In this document: positions 36,142 to 44,797 of the stretch, piece after piece | How positions within the stretch are numbered: position 1 is the stretch's first letter | Layout: every line of letters starts with the position of its first letter | Origin: Oscillospiraceae bacterium | GTDB taxonomy: Bacteria; Bacillota; Clostridia; Oscillospirales; Oscillospiraceae | Length of the DNA stretch: 64,000 nucleotides | Direction of reading: 5' to 3' | Assembly (NCBI GenBank): GCA_015067885.1 | Contig: SVLO01000009.1 | Span: forward strand, 16,549-80,548 | Notes under the pieces: generated by a model | What the model saw: the letters and a program-made list of their open reading frames with translations, nothing else | Database searches by the model: none | Told to the model about the DNA's origin: nothing | Translations under genes and position numbers: made by a program

Positions 36142-38247
36142 TCACTGGACGCTGGCCTTATAGTCGGCGGGGGTCATCTGATAATACTTCTTAAAATTGC
36201 GGTAGAAGGTACTGATGGCGGGGTAGCCGCATTGTTCGGCCACTTCGTTGATGGAGCAATCGGTCTGCTGCAGCAGGCGGGCGGCCTCCTGCATACGGCA
36301 TTGCAGCAGGAAATTGCTGAAATTCATGCCGGTGGTGGATTGAATGGCGTTGTGGGTAAACCGCTCCGACACGTCGAACTGGCTGGACAGGGAGAACAGG
36401 CACAGGGTGGGGTCGGAGAAGTTGGTGCGAATAAAGGTCACCAGGTCCTCACACAACTGCTGCTTGTCTGACAGCTGCATGGCGGCTTTTTGGCGGAACA
36501 ATTCGTTGACAACACCGCGCAACTGCTGGAGATTGGCGGTGGGGGTGCCTGTGGGGAGGTAGGAGCAGGCGTTGCCGTCGGGGAAGGGCAGGTTGCCGGC
36601 GGCGGCAGCGTCCCGCAACAGGAAGAGGATGCTGTAGAACAGCTCCTCCGGGTGGGGGCCGGGGTTGGCACAGGCCTGGTCCAGCAGGGCAAGCAGCTCC
36701 GGCTGGTTCCAGGTGGTCAGGGCCTGCTGAAATCGTTTCAGGTCGAAGACGGCGGAGGACGGGGCGGCGCCGTTGCCGGTGGAATCGGCAAACTGAAGGA
36801 TGGGCCGGCGGCTGTCCGCGCTGATACAGAACTGGGCCTGTCGGATCGCGGCGGAAAGCTCGTCAAGACCAGTGAAGGGGGCGCTGATACCGCAGAAAAG
36901 GCGGGACGGCGTTTCGATATTCAGGGTGGTCAGAGTGGCGTGGAACAGCTCTGACTCGGCGGCTTCGGCCGGGAAGAGGACGAGGGTTTCCTGGGGGGCG
37001 ATATACTCGCAGAGGAACTGCTCGGGCAGCGCGCTGCGAAGCAGATGGAACATGGGTTCATCGGACGGAGCGGTGCTGTGGTCCCGGACCACGGCGGCGT
37101 ACTGGGGCTGCAGAAACTGGGGCAGGGCATCGGACAGAGATTGATACTCCTCCTGACGGACGGGCTGGCCGGAGAAGGAGCGCAGCAGCAGGCTGGAGGT
37201 CAGCATACCGTGCAGTGCGGTGGCCCGCTGCTGGGTGGTACGCAGAAAGCTGTCGATGGTGGCCAGCTCGTTTTCGGAGGGGGTCTGAGCTTCGTCCATG
37301 GCGTGTGTTTTGATCAGTTGACGGAAGGGGCGCACGCTCAGGTGGGAGAACAGAAAGCAAATGGCGATACCGATGACCATGCAGACCAAAAAAATCAGCA
37401 GGGGGATGGTGCGCACGTTTTGGGTGGTCTGCTGGAAAAAGGTGCGGGGGATGCCGATGACGGCGGTGCAGGAAAGGCTTGGGACTGCGGAGGTAAGCTG
37501 GATAAAGCCGTCCTCGGCGACCTCACCGTAAGAGAACATCACGGTGCCGTCGGAACGCACCAGCTGCAGATAGGTGTCATCGGGCAGAGTGCTGAGATGG
37601 AAATGCTCGCTGATGGTGGCGCCGGAGTACAAAAAGCCGTACGTGTCGCTGCCGTAGGTGGAGGAGGCAAGCACGGTCAGGTATGGGGCGGGAGCAGCGC
37701 CGGCCACGGACACGTTTTGGGCGGGGATCAGATGCAGGCTGTTGTGGCCGCGGGGCTGATCCAGGGCGGTGCGCAGCACCTCGCCGCCGTCCTCGTAGAC
37801 CAGGTAGGAGGAAAAACACTTTTCCCCCTCGGTAAAGATGCTGCTGCGCGTCAAACACACCCGGGACTGGCCGAACAGCAGGAAACATTCGCTGGGCAGG
37901 TCCAGCATGGAGCATTGCACGACGAAGGAGTCCCGCAGAGAGAGCAGTGAGGGATACGCCTGCCGCGCCAGGGGGTAGCTGCTGTTGGCGATAGTGGAAT
38001 AATCGTTGTTGTCCTCCAACGCGGCGGGGAGAGTGTGGGTCAGGAACAGCGCCCGGGAGAAGGAGTGGCAGTTCTGGTCAAAGCTCTCCTGCGCCTGCTC
38101 CAGGTAAGTACCCTGCAGGGATTGGGTGAACTGCCGGGTGGAAATGGACAGTGCGGCCAGAAAAAGCGCGACCACGGTGCTGAGCAAAATAAAGTACTGC
38201 CAAAACAGGGGCAGACGCGCGGCAAGGCGGCCGAAAAACTGACGCAC
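36142..38247 (-). CDS. Membrane-anchored AraC-family regulator (YesS-like sensor)
   Basis: A 701-residue transmembrane regulator. One helix near residues 14-38, an extracellular sensor region (about 40-285) and a second helix near 290-315 are followed by a cytoplasmic linker and two AraC helix-turn-helix motifs at the C-terminus (about 600-698). It likely senses an extracellular sugar and activates the divergent ABC permease genes and its own operon. The start is GTG 38247, with AAAGGAAG upstream. The in-frame ATG at 38277 has no ribosome binding site and overlaps the -10 box. Confidence 0.85.
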   Translation of the reverse strand: MRQFFGRLAARLPLFWQYFILLSTVVALFLAALSISTRQFTQSLQGTYLEQAQESFDQNCHSFSRALFLTHTLPAALEDNNDYSTIANSSYPLARQAYPSLLSLRDSFVVQCSMLDLPSECFLLFGQSRVCLTRSSIFTEGEKCFSSYLVYEDGGEVLRTALDQPRGHNSLHLIPAQNVSVAGAAPAPYLTVLASSTYGSDTYGFLYSGATISEHFHLSTLPDDTYLQLVRSDGTVMFSYGEVAEDGFIQLTSAVPSLSCTAVIGIPRTFFQQTTQNVRTIPLLIFLVCMVIGIAICFLFSHLSVRPFRQLIKTHAMDEAQTPSENELATIDSFLRTTQQRATALHGMLTSSLLLRSFSGQPVRQEEYQSLSDALPQFLQPQYAAVVRDHSTAPSDEPMFHLLRSALPEQFLCEYIAPQETLVLFPAEAAESELFHATLTTLNIETPSRLFCGISAPFTGLDELSAAIRQAQFCISADSRRPILQFADSTGNGAAPSSAVFDLKRFQQALTTWNQPELLALLDQACANPGPHPEELFYSILFLLRDAAAAGNLPFPDGNACSYLPTGTPTANLQQLRGVVNELFRQKAAMQLSDKQQLCEDLVTFIRTNFSDPTLCLFSLSSQFDVSERFTHNAIQSTTGMNFSNFLLQCRMQEAARLLQQTDCSINEVAEQCGYPAISTFYRNFKKYYQMTPADYKASVQ

Positions 38248-38275
38248 ATTCTCACTTCCTTTCAAACTGACACCC

Positions 38276-38304
38276 ATTATAAAACAAAATCGACAAAATG
38301 GCTA
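38276..38304 (-). promoter_or_regulatory. Probable promoter of the AraC sensor operon
   Basis: On the minus strand: TAGCCA (38304-38299), a 17-bp spacer and a perfect TATAAT (38281-38276). The -10 box overlaps the alternative ATG at 38277. Confidence 0.6.
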
Positions 38305-38634
38305 GAGCTAAAATGAAAAATGCGAGAAGGAAAATGGCGGGACAGAAAAAGAGGGGGCGAAATCACGAGCGAAAAATGAGAATTGCGCCGTTGAATTTTC
38401 GGCGGAACGACGAAAATGAAAAAACGGCAGAATGACGAAGCGCGAAACGGTTGCAAACAGGGGGTTTTTGCGAGGTTGTTGAGCGAGAGGAAGGAAATAT
38501 TGTGCAACCTGCCCAAAAACCGGAATTGAGGCGCTTGCTGGCAACAAATGGAAATCAAGGAAAAAACAAGGAGAAAAACTTGGGGTAAAATCGGGAAAAT
38601 GCGAAAAATGAGAAAAAGGATGGGGGAATGGATA
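38305..38634. other. Gene-free interval with strong purine strand bias
   Basis: No plausible gene on either strand. The plus strand is markedly rich in A and G, with recurring strings such as GCGAAAAATGAGAA (near 38369 and 38602) and AAGGAAAA. It separates the AraC sensor from the ABC permease operon and may hold regulator binding sites. The composition differs from the rest of the window. Confidence 0.5.
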
Positions 38635-38663
38635 TTGCGAAAATGAGGGCGAGGAATTAAAAT
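38635..38663 (+). promoter_or_regulatory. Possible upstream promoter of the ABC permease operon
   Basis: TTGCGA (38635-38640), a 17-bp spacer and TAAAAT (38658-38663). The predicted start is just before a hairpin at about 38676-38692 (CCCCC/GGGGG) followed by TTTTG, which could attenuate this transcript. Confidence 0.35.
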
Positions 38664-38731
38664 ATACACTGGACGTCCCCCTTTGACGGGGGTTTTGTTG
38701 TTGCTTTTGACGAGAGAGGGAAAATCCGCTC

Positions 38732-38760
38732 TTGCATAAAAGCGTAAACACATATATAAT
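38732..38760 (+). promoter_or_regulatory. Sigma-A promoter of the ABC permease operon
   Basis: TTGCAT (38732-38737), a 17-bp spacer and a perfect TATAAT (38755-38760). It implies a leader of roughly 170 bases before the ATG at 38939. Confidence 0.82.
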
Positions 38761-38767
38761 GTGTACA

Positions 38768-38938
38768 ATAACGATGCCGTCTGCGTATCGGCGTCCGCAC
38801 TGCCTGTCAGGGCAGACACATCATCTGAACAGGGTCGGCGTGTTGTGCCGGGCCTTTTGATGGTGTCGCCGGACAGTCCCCCTTTCCGGCGAGGCCGAGA
38901 ACGTGGGGCAACCCACAAGCGAGAAAGGAAGTTTGCGC
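38768..38938 (+). other. Structured 5' leader of the ABC permease operon
   Basis: The leader contains several short hairpins: CTGCC/GGCAG near 38801, GCCGG/CCGGC near 38877-38892 and GTGGG/CCCAC near 38902-38915, the last just upstream of the ribosome binding site. I match it to no known riboswitch. Confidence 0.4.
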
Positions 38939-39904
38939 ATGAACACTACCGCCAAAAACACCTTGGCCGACCAGAGCGTAGTCCGTAAAATCGGATTTTG
39001 GCTCCGGGTCCGCAAGAACTGGCAGCTGCATCTGCTGATGATCCTGCCTGTTCTGTACCTGCTGATTTTCTACTACTCCCCCATGTACGGTTTGCAGATC
39101 GCCTTCAAGGACTACCGTGTCCGCGACGGTATCTGGGGCAGTGACTGGGTCGGCTTCAAGCACTTTGTTGACTTCTTCCAGGCGACAAACTTCTGGGAGC
39201 TGATCAAGAACACGTTGTTCCTGTCCCTGTACAACATCATCGTGGCCTTCCCCATTCCCATTGTGCTGGCCCTGATGCTGCACGTCAGCGAGCGCAAGAT
39301 CCTCAAGAAGCTGACTCAGAACGTGTCCTATATGCCCCACTTCATCTCTGTGGTGGTTCTGGTCGGTATCGTCAACCAGATCCTCAACCCCGTGGGTGTC
39401 GTGACCAACCTTTATAATGCTTTTGGCGGCGTAGGTATCGCGCCGGATATCCGCGCCAGCGCCGCTGCCTTCCGTCACCTGTACGTGTGGTCCGGTGTGT
39501 GGCAGCAGATGGGTTGGAGTACCATCATCTACGTGGCCGCTTTGGCCGGCGTGTCCCACGAGCTGCACGAGGCGGCCGAGCTGGACGGTGCCAGCCGCTG
39601 GAAGCGCGTGCTGAACGTGGACCTGCCCACCATCCTGCCCACCATCTGCATTATGCTGATCCTGCGATTCGGCTCCGCCATGAGCGTGGGTTATGAGAAG
39701 GTCTATCTGATGCAGAACAACCTGAACCTGTCCACCTCCGAGGTTATTTCTACTTACGTGTACAAAGTCGGCTTTACCAAGATGAATCAGCAGTCTTTCG
39801 GTTCCGCCATTGACCTGTTCAATGCGGTTATCAACACCGTGATGCTGGTCAGTGTGAACACGATCACCAGCAAGCTGACCAACGGCGAACAGAGCCTGTT
39901 CTGA
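38939..39904 (+). CDS. Carbohydrate ABC transporter permease (LplB/UgpA type)
   Basis: A 321-residue permease with six helices. The EAA loop EAAELDGASRWKRVLNVDLP near residue 215 contacts the ATPase. The N-terminal LLMILPVLYLLIFYYSPMYG is typical of the LplB group that imports oligosaccharides. The ATG at 38939 follows GAAAGGAAG. It pairs with the second permease 18 bp downstream. No solute-binding lipoprotein or ATPase is adjacent; a shared MsmK-type ATPase elsewhere is likely. Confidence 0.93.
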   Translation: MNTTAKNTLADQSVVRKIGFWLRVRKNWQLHLLMILPVLYLLIFYYSPMYGLQIAFKDYRVRDGIWGSDWVGFKHFVDFFQATNFWELIKNTLFLSLYNIIVAFPIPIVLALMLHVSERKILKKLTQNVSYMPHFISVVVLVGIVNQILNPVGVVTNLYNAFGGVGIAPDIRASAAAFRHLYVWSGVWQQMGWSTIIYVAALAGVSHELHEAAELDGASRWKRVLNVDLPTILPTICIMLILRFGSAMSVGYEKVYLMQNNLNLSTSEVISTYVYKVGFTKMNQQSFGSAIDLFNAVINTVMLVSVNTITSKLTNGEQSLF

Positions 39905-39922
39905 GAAAGTGAGGCGATAGTT

Positions 39923-40849
39923 ATGGCTAAGACGAAAGACATTCGTATCAAGCACCACCGCGGCTGGGACGACCGATTCCTGTACGCTTCCACCGACATC
40001 ATCCTGGTGCTGCTGCTGGTTATCGTGGCGTACCCCATCATCTACGTTTTGTCCAACTCCTTCTCCGCCGGCGTTGCCGTTTCCAGCGGCCGCGTGTTGC
40101 TTTGGCCCGTCGGAGCTTCGGGCGAGCTGGCCTTCTCGGTAGAGGGCTATAAGATCATTTTTGACTACAACAACGTGTGGACCGGCTTTGCAAACAGCAT
40201 TTTCTACACCGTTGTGGGTACGGTGATCAACATGGTCCTGTCCGTGCTGGCGGCCTACCCCCTGTCCCGCCCCCACTACCAGGGTCGCGGCGTGGTTACC
40301 GTTATGTTCACCATGACCATGATCTTCTCCGCCGGTATGATCCCCACCTATCTGATGATGAGTAAGCTGGGCCTGACCAACAGCCGTTTGGGTATCCTGC
40401 TGTTGGGCGGTATCAGCGCCTACAACATGATCATCATCCGTACCTACTTCAAGAGCAGCATCCCCGGTGAGCTGATTGAGGCCGCCCGTATCGACGGCTG
40501 CTCCGAGCTGCGCACGCTGATCAGCGTGGTGCTGCCCCTGTCCAAGGCGGTGCTGTCCGTGGTTACCCTGTACTACGCCGTGGGCCACTGGAACAACTAC
40601 TTCACCTGCATGCTGTATCTGCGTGATGCCAGCAAGCAGCCTTTGCAGATCGTGCTGCGTAACATCCTGGACGCTCAGCAGGTGGACCAAATGGTCACCG
40701 ACCCCGAGCTGCGTCGTCAGATGGCCGGTATGGCCGACCTGATCAAGTACTGCTTGATCGTGGTCACCTCCGCCCCCATCATTGCCATGTACCCCTTCGT
40801 CCAGAAGTTCTTTGAGAAGGGCGTTATGATCGGCGGCGTCAAGGGCTAA
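39923..40849 (+). CDS. Carbohydrate ABC transporter permease (YtcP/UgpE type)
   Basis: A 308-residue permease, the second half of the channel. Six helices are visible, with the EAA loop EAARIDGCSELRTLISVVLP near residue 190. The C-terminus FVQKFFEKGVMIGGVKG is the standard ending of this group and marks a complete protein. It would form a heterodimer with the preceding permease. A strong hairpin follows the stop codon before the aldo/keto reductase gene. Confidence 0.94.
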   Translation: MAKTKDIRIKHHRGWDDRFLYASTDIILVLLLVIVAYPIIYVLSNSFSAGVAVSSGRVLLWPVGASGELAFSVEGYKIIFDYNNVWTGFANSIFYTVVGTVINMVLSVLAAYPLSRPHYQGRGVVTVMFTMTMIFSAGMIPTYLMMSKLGLTNSRLGILLLGGISAYNMIIIRTYFKSSIPGELIEAARIDGCSELRTLISVVLPLSKAVLSVVTLYYAVGHWNNYFTCMLYLRDASKQPLQIVLRNILDAQQVDQMVTDPELRRQMAGMADLIKYCLIVVTSAPIIAMYPFVQKFFEKGVMIGGVKG

Positions 40850-40868
40850 TTCAAATAGTCTATACATT

Positions 40869-40899
40869 GTTTGCCCCGGGCTTTGTGCCCGGGGCAAAC
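40869..40899 (+). other. Intercistronic 13-bp hairpin without T tract
   Basis: GTTTGCCCCGGGC (40869-40881) pairs perfectly with 40887-40899 around TTTGT, but no U tract follows. It is more likely an mRNA stabiliser or processing site than a terminator. Confidence 0.6.
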
Positions 40900-40956
40900 T
40901 CAACTCCGGAAAAATGGAAACCGGAGAAGGAAATGTGACACAGGAGGAGAAAGAAT

Positions 40957-41892
40957 ATGAAGAATATCAATATCCGTGGCCTGGACATCTCCCAGTTCAG
41001 CCTGGGTACCGTTCAGCTTGGCGTCAACTACGGCCTGGCCAACACCGTCGGCGTACCCAGTGAGGAGCAGGCATTCGGCCTGCTGAACGCCGCCCGCCAG
41101 GTGGGTGTCAACTGCCTGGATACCGCCAACGCCTACGGCACCAGCGAGCAGGTGGTGGGCGACTGGCACAAGGCTACCGGTGGCGGCATGAACATCGTCA
41201 GCAAGTTCAAGGTCCGTGACCCCGCCGACCCCATCGGTCAGTTCAAAGCGCAGTTGGCCCTTTCTCAGGAGCGGCTGGGTACCGTGGCCGGCTACCTGTT
41301 TCACGACGACAAGGACCTGCGTGCCTACGGCGACGTGATTCGGGACGAGTTCCTGCGGGCTAAGGAGGAGGGCAAGGTGTCCTTCGTGGGCGCCTCCGTC
41401 TACACCGCCGACGACGTGGAGTTTATGCTGGATAAGCACCCCTGGCTGGAGGCGGTTCAGCTCCCCATGAGCGTGCTGGACACCCGTATCGTGGAGCGCG
41501 GCCTGCTGGAGGAGCTGAACAAGCGCAACATCATCGTCTTTGTCCGCAGCGTGTTCCTGCAGGGTATGCTGTGCATGGAGAAAGCTCCCGAGCAGCACAG
41601 CCTCATGCAGCCAAGCCTGGATGCTGTGGCCGAGGTGGCTCGGGCCGGCGGCCTGACCATGCCCCAGCTTGCTGTGGCCTATATCCGTGACCTGCCCGGC
41701 GTGACCAGCCTGGTGCTGGGGTGCGAGAAGGCCGAGCAGGTGGTGGATAACGCCAACCTCATCAACACCCGCCCCCTGACCGCCGCCGAGATGGATGCCA
41801 TCGGTGAGATCGGCCGCAAGGCTCCCATCGAGAAGACCATGGAAATTATCCGCAGCGCCAAGTGGGACCCCAAGACCGGCAAGGCCAAGTAA
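40957..41892 (+). CDS. Aldo/keto reductase
   Basis: A 311-residue TIM-barrel oxidoreductase. The tetrad is visible: Asp and Tyr in CLDTANAYG near residue 55, Lys in IVSKFK near 83 and His in YLFHDDKD near 113. It resembles the sugar-processing AKR group found with Gfo/Idh enzymes. It likely oxidises or reduces a sugar imported by the upstream permeases using NADP(H). The ribosome binding site is AGGAGG. It ends the operon. Confidence 0.92.
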   Translation: MKNINIRGLDISQFSLGTVQLGVNYGLANTVGVPSEEQAFGLLNAARQVGVNCLDTANAYGTSEQVVGDWHKATGGGMNIVSKFKVRDPADPIGQFKAQLALSQERLGTVAGYLFHDDKDLRAYGDVIRDEFLRAKEEGKVSFVGASVYTADDVEFMLDKHPWLEAVQLPMSVLDTRIVERGLLEELNKRNIIVFVRSVFLQGMLCMEKAPEQHSLMQPSLDAVAEVARAGGLTMPQLAVAYIRDLPGVTSLVLGCEKAEQVVDNANLINTRPLTAAEMDAIGEIGRKAPIEKTMEIIRSAKWDPKTGKAK

Positions 41893-41903
41893 ATAAAACC
41901 GAC

Positions 41904-41946
41904 AAACCCGGGCGCACAGCTTTGCTGTGCGCCCGGGTTTCTTTTG
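41904..41946 (+). terminator. Intrinsic terminator after the aldo/keto reductase
   Basis: A 16-bp stem (AAACCCGGGCGCACAG with its complement) followed by TTTCTTTT. Confidence 0.93.
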
Positions 41947-41957
41947 CAAGAAAAATC

Positions 41958-41986
41958 TTGCCAAGAAAAGGGGGATACTGTATAAT
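41958..41986 (+). promoter_or_regulatory. Sigma-A promoter of the Na/Pi cotransporter gene
   Basis: TTGCCA (41958-41963), a 17-bp spacer and a perfect TATAAT (41981-41986), just after the preceding terminator. It rules out the longer reading frame that begins at 41862. Confidence 0.85.
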
Positions 41987-42059
41987 AGTGCTGTTATTAC
42001 AATGGGTGAGAAGGTCGTCCTGCGTGACGGCGAAAACAAACGAAGGAGTTGTTTTTATT

Positions 42060-43868
42060 ATGAGTGCAATTCAACTGATCATTAAGGCAATTACCCTGCT
42101 GGGCGGCCTGGCCATGTTCCTGTACGGCATGGAACTCATGGGCGACGGTCTGAAGCAGGGGTCCGGTGCGGCGCTGAAAAACGTGCTGGGCAAGATGACT
42201 CAAAATGTGTTTATGGGTGTGCTGACCGGCGCGCTGGTCACCGCCATTATTCAAAGCTCCACCGCCACCATCGTGCTGACCGTGGGTCTGATCGGTGCCG
42301 GCATCCTGAATTTGAAGCAGGCGGTGGGCATCGTCATGGGCGCCAACATCGGCACCACCGTGACGGCGCAGATCATCCGTCTGATGGATATTGATAACAA
42401 GGGCGACTCCCTGCTGGCGTTCTTCAATCCCGATACGCTGGCGCCTTTGGCTCTGGTCATCGGTATCGTTCTGTTCATGTTTATCGGCAAGAACGTGTCC
42501 AAGAATGTGGGTATGATCTGCCTGGGCTTTGGTATTCTGTTCACCGGACTTGCCCTGATGACCGATGCGGTGGACTTTTTGAAGGACTCCGATACCTTCA
42601 AAAATATCATTGCCTATTTCGCTGATATGCCCCTGGTTTCCATGCTGCTTGGTGTGGTGCTGACGGTGATCATGCAGAGCTCCTCCGCCATGGTGGGTAT
42701 TCTGCAGACCCTGGCATCCTCCACTGGCACCATCACCTTCGACGTGGTCTACCCCATGATCATGGGCATCAACATCGGTACCTGCGTGACTACCGCGCTG
42801 GTCTGTTCCATCGGCACCGGCAAGGATGCCAAGCGTACCGGTGTGGTACATATCGTGTTCAATGTGATAGGCACTGTGATTTTCATGGTCGCCATGACTC
42901 TGCTACGCCACTTCGGCTTCTTCCCCGAGCTGTGGGACAGCGTTTCCGACAGCGGTGTGATCGCGAACTTCCAGACCATCTTCAATCTGGTCACTGCCAT
43001 CGTCCTGCTGCCCTTTGCCGGCGTACTGATGAAGATCGCCTGCAAGGTGGTCAAGGAGGACCCGCCCAAGGAGGACAAGTACCCCGAGCTGAAGGCCTTG
43101 GACAAGAAGTTGATGATTTCTCCCACCGTGGCGCTGAGCCAGGCGGGCCGCTCTTTGGGTGTGATGGCCCGGGCCGCTTTGGACAATACCAAGCTGAGCT
43201 TGGCTCAGTTCAAGGGCTATGACGAAGCGCGGGCGGCGGAAATTGCCGAGTGTGAGGAACAGTTGGACAACTTTGCCGACGATTCCGACAGCTTCCTCAT
43301 CGAGCTGTTCCAGTACGTGGAGAACGAGCGTGACAACCGCCAGTTGAACATGGTCATGCAGTGTGTACCCGCGGTGGAGCGTATCGGTGACTATGCCACC
43401 AACTTCGACGAGCTGGCTAAAAAGTTGCACGACGCAGGGCTGACCTTCTCCGAAAGCGCCCAAAAGGAACTGGATATTTTGGGTGGCGCGGTGGAGGAGA
43501 TCATCGGCCTGACCGCTTCCGCTTTGGAGGAGGACAACGAGGATACCGCCCGCCGTATCGAGCCGCTGGAAGAGGTCATCGATGACATGGTCCTGCTGCT
43601 GAAGGACCGCCATGCATCCCGCCTGCGCCAGGGTGTCTGTTCCGTGGATACGGGCCTGACCTTCATGGATATGCTGACCCATCTGGAGCGCGCGGCCGAC
43701 CAGTGTTCCAGCATTGCCATGCTGATGCTGGGCCGCCACAACGAGGATATCATGAAGAACCACCACCTCTACCTGCAGGAGCTGCACCAGTCCGGCGACC
43801 ACTCCTATTTGGGCGAGCTGGAGGCGCGCACGGCGCAGTATTTGGAGCCGCTGCGCAACATTCAATAA
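42060..43868 (+). CDS. Na+/phosphate cotransporter with C-terminal PhoU-like domain
   Basis: A 602-residue protein. Two inverted Na_Pi_cotrans repeats carry the QSS signatures (IQSSTATIV near residue 63 and MQSSSAMVG near 205). A cytoplasmic PhoU-like helical domain spans about 370-595. It likely imports phosphate or exports it under high phosphate, with PhoU-like regulation built in. The ATG at 42060 follows GAAGGAG. No pho regulatory genes are adjacent. Confidence 0.93.
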   Translation: MSAIQLIIKAITLLGGLAMFLYGMELMGDGLKQGSGAALKNVLGKMTQNVFMGVLTGALVTAIIQSSTATIVLTVGLIGAGILNLKQAVGIVMGANIGTTVTAQIIRLMDIDNKGDSLLAFFNPDTLAPLALVIGIVLFMFIGKNVSKNVGMICLGFGILFTGLALMTDAVDFLKDSDTFKNIIAYFADMPLVSMLLGVVLTVIMQSSSAMVGILQTLASSTGTITFDVVYPMIMGINIGTCVTTALVCSIGTGKDAKRTGVVHIVFNVIGTVIFMVAMTLLRHFGFFPELWDSVSDSGVIANFQTIFNLVTAIVLLPFAGVLMKIACKVVKEDPPKEDKYPELKALDKKLMISPTVALSQAGRSLGVMARAALDNTKLSLAQFKGYDEARAAEIAECEEQLDNFADDSDSFLIELFQYVENERDNRQLNMVMQCVPAVERIGDYATNFDELAKKLHDAGLTFSESAQKELDILGGAVEEIIGLTASALEEDNEDTARRIEPLEEVIDDMVLLLKDRHASRLRQGVCSVDTGLTFMDMLTHLERAADQCSSIAMLMLGRHNEDIMKNHHLYLQELHQSGDHSYLGELEARTAQYLEPLRNIQ

Positions 43869-43875
43869 ACGGCAA

Positions 43876-43911
43876 AACGGCAGCTGACCCCCGGTCGGCT
43901 GCCGTTTTTTA
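43876..43911 (+). terminator. Intrinsic terminator after the Na/Pi cotransporter
   Basis: Stem AACGGCAGC / GGCTGCCGTT plus TTTTTT, ending only 12 bp before the radical SAM start codon. Confidence 0.85.
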
Positions 43912-43922
43912 CAGGAGAAACC

Positions 43923-44762
43923 ATGAAACGATTTCGGAAAGTGTATTTGGAAATATCCAACCTGTGCAACCTGCGCTGCCGCTTCTGCCCCGGCACCGGG
44001 CGGAAGGCGGAGGCCATGGACCGGGAGCGGTTTGAGCATCTGCTGGAAAAACTGGTGGGATGGACGGATCATCTCTACTTCCACCTGATGGGGGAACCCT
44101 TGTGCCACCCGCTGCTGGGCGAGTTTTTGGACCTGGCGGGGCAGCGGGGGTTCAAGGTGATTTTGACCACCAACGGCACCCTGCTGCCCGCGCGGCAGGA
44201 GCTGCTGTTGGCTGCCCCTGCCCTGCATAAGGTAAACATCTCCCTCCACGCCTTTGAGGCCAATGATCTGCCCGCCACTTTTGAGGACTATCTGTCCGGG
44301 TGCGTGGACTTCGGCCGGGCGGCGGCGGGAAGCAAGCTGGTGGTCTACCGCCTGTGGAACGAGGGGGGCGAGGACCGGCTGAATGAGCGGGTGCTTGAAG
44401 TCTTCCGCGGGGCGTTCCCGGGGGAGTGGAAGCCCCAGCGGCGGGGCGTGAAGCTGGCCGGGGGCGTATTTTTGGAGCATGGGGAGAAGTTTGACTGGCC
44501 CGACCTGTCCGCCCGGGAGGGTAGTGAGGACGTGTTTTGCTACGGTTTGCGTGACCAGATCGGCGTGCTGTGCGACGGCACGGTGGTACCCTGCTGCCTG
44601 GACCACGAGGGAGATGTGGTTCTCGGCAATTTGTTGGAACAGACCATGGGTGAGATCATGGCCGCCCCCCGCACCCGGGCCATCTGCGCCGGCTTTGCGC
44701 AGGGGAAAGCGGTGGAGGCGCTGTGCCGCAGGTGCGGCTTTGCAAAGCAAAAATTCGGATAA
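43923..44762 (+). CDS. Small radical SAM protein with SPASM-like C-terminus
   Basis: A 279-residue radical SAM enzyme. CNLRCRFC at residues 15-22 binds the [4Fe-4S] cluster. C-terminal cysteines (CYGLRDQ, VVPCCLDHEG and LCRRCGF) suggest an auxiliary SPASM/twitch cluster, and GNLLEQTMGEIM is the usual SPASM tail. The substrate is unknown; no peptide precursor is visible nearby. The ribosome binding site CAGGAG overlaps the end of the preceding terminator, so expression depends on read-through or an internal promoter. Confidence 0.88.
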   Translation: MKRFRKVYLEISNLCNLRCRFCPGTGRKAEAMDRERFEHLLEKLVGWTDHLYFHLMGEPLCHPLLGEFLDLAGQRGFKVILTTNGTLLPARQELLLAAPALHKVNISLHAFEANDLPATFEDYLSGCVDFGRAAAGSKLVVYRLWNEGGEDRLNERVLEVFRGAFPGEWKPQRRGVKLAGGVFLEHGEKFDWPDLSAREGSEDVFCYGLRDQIGVLCDGTVVPCCLDHEGDVVLGNLLEQTMGEIMAAPRTRAICAGFAQGKAVEALCRRCGFAKQKFG

Positions 44763-44764
44763 AA

Positions 44765-44797
44765 AACGCGCCCAACGGTAAGTTGGGCGCGTTTTTG
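44765..44797. terminator. Bidirectional terminator
   Basis: Stem AACGCGCCCAAC / GTTGGGCGCGTT with A and T tracts on the two sides, between the radical SAM gene and the convergent MgtC gene. Confidence 0.9.

Noticed and set aside
38768..38938. Known riboswitch in the ABC permease leader
   Set aside because: Short hairpins are present but no diagnostic core motif of a known class could be seen.
40869..40899. Rho-independent terminator between the ABC permease and aldo/keto reductase genes
   Set aside because: The 13-bp stem is strong, but TCAACTCC follows instead of a T tract, so it is listed as an intercistronic hairpin.
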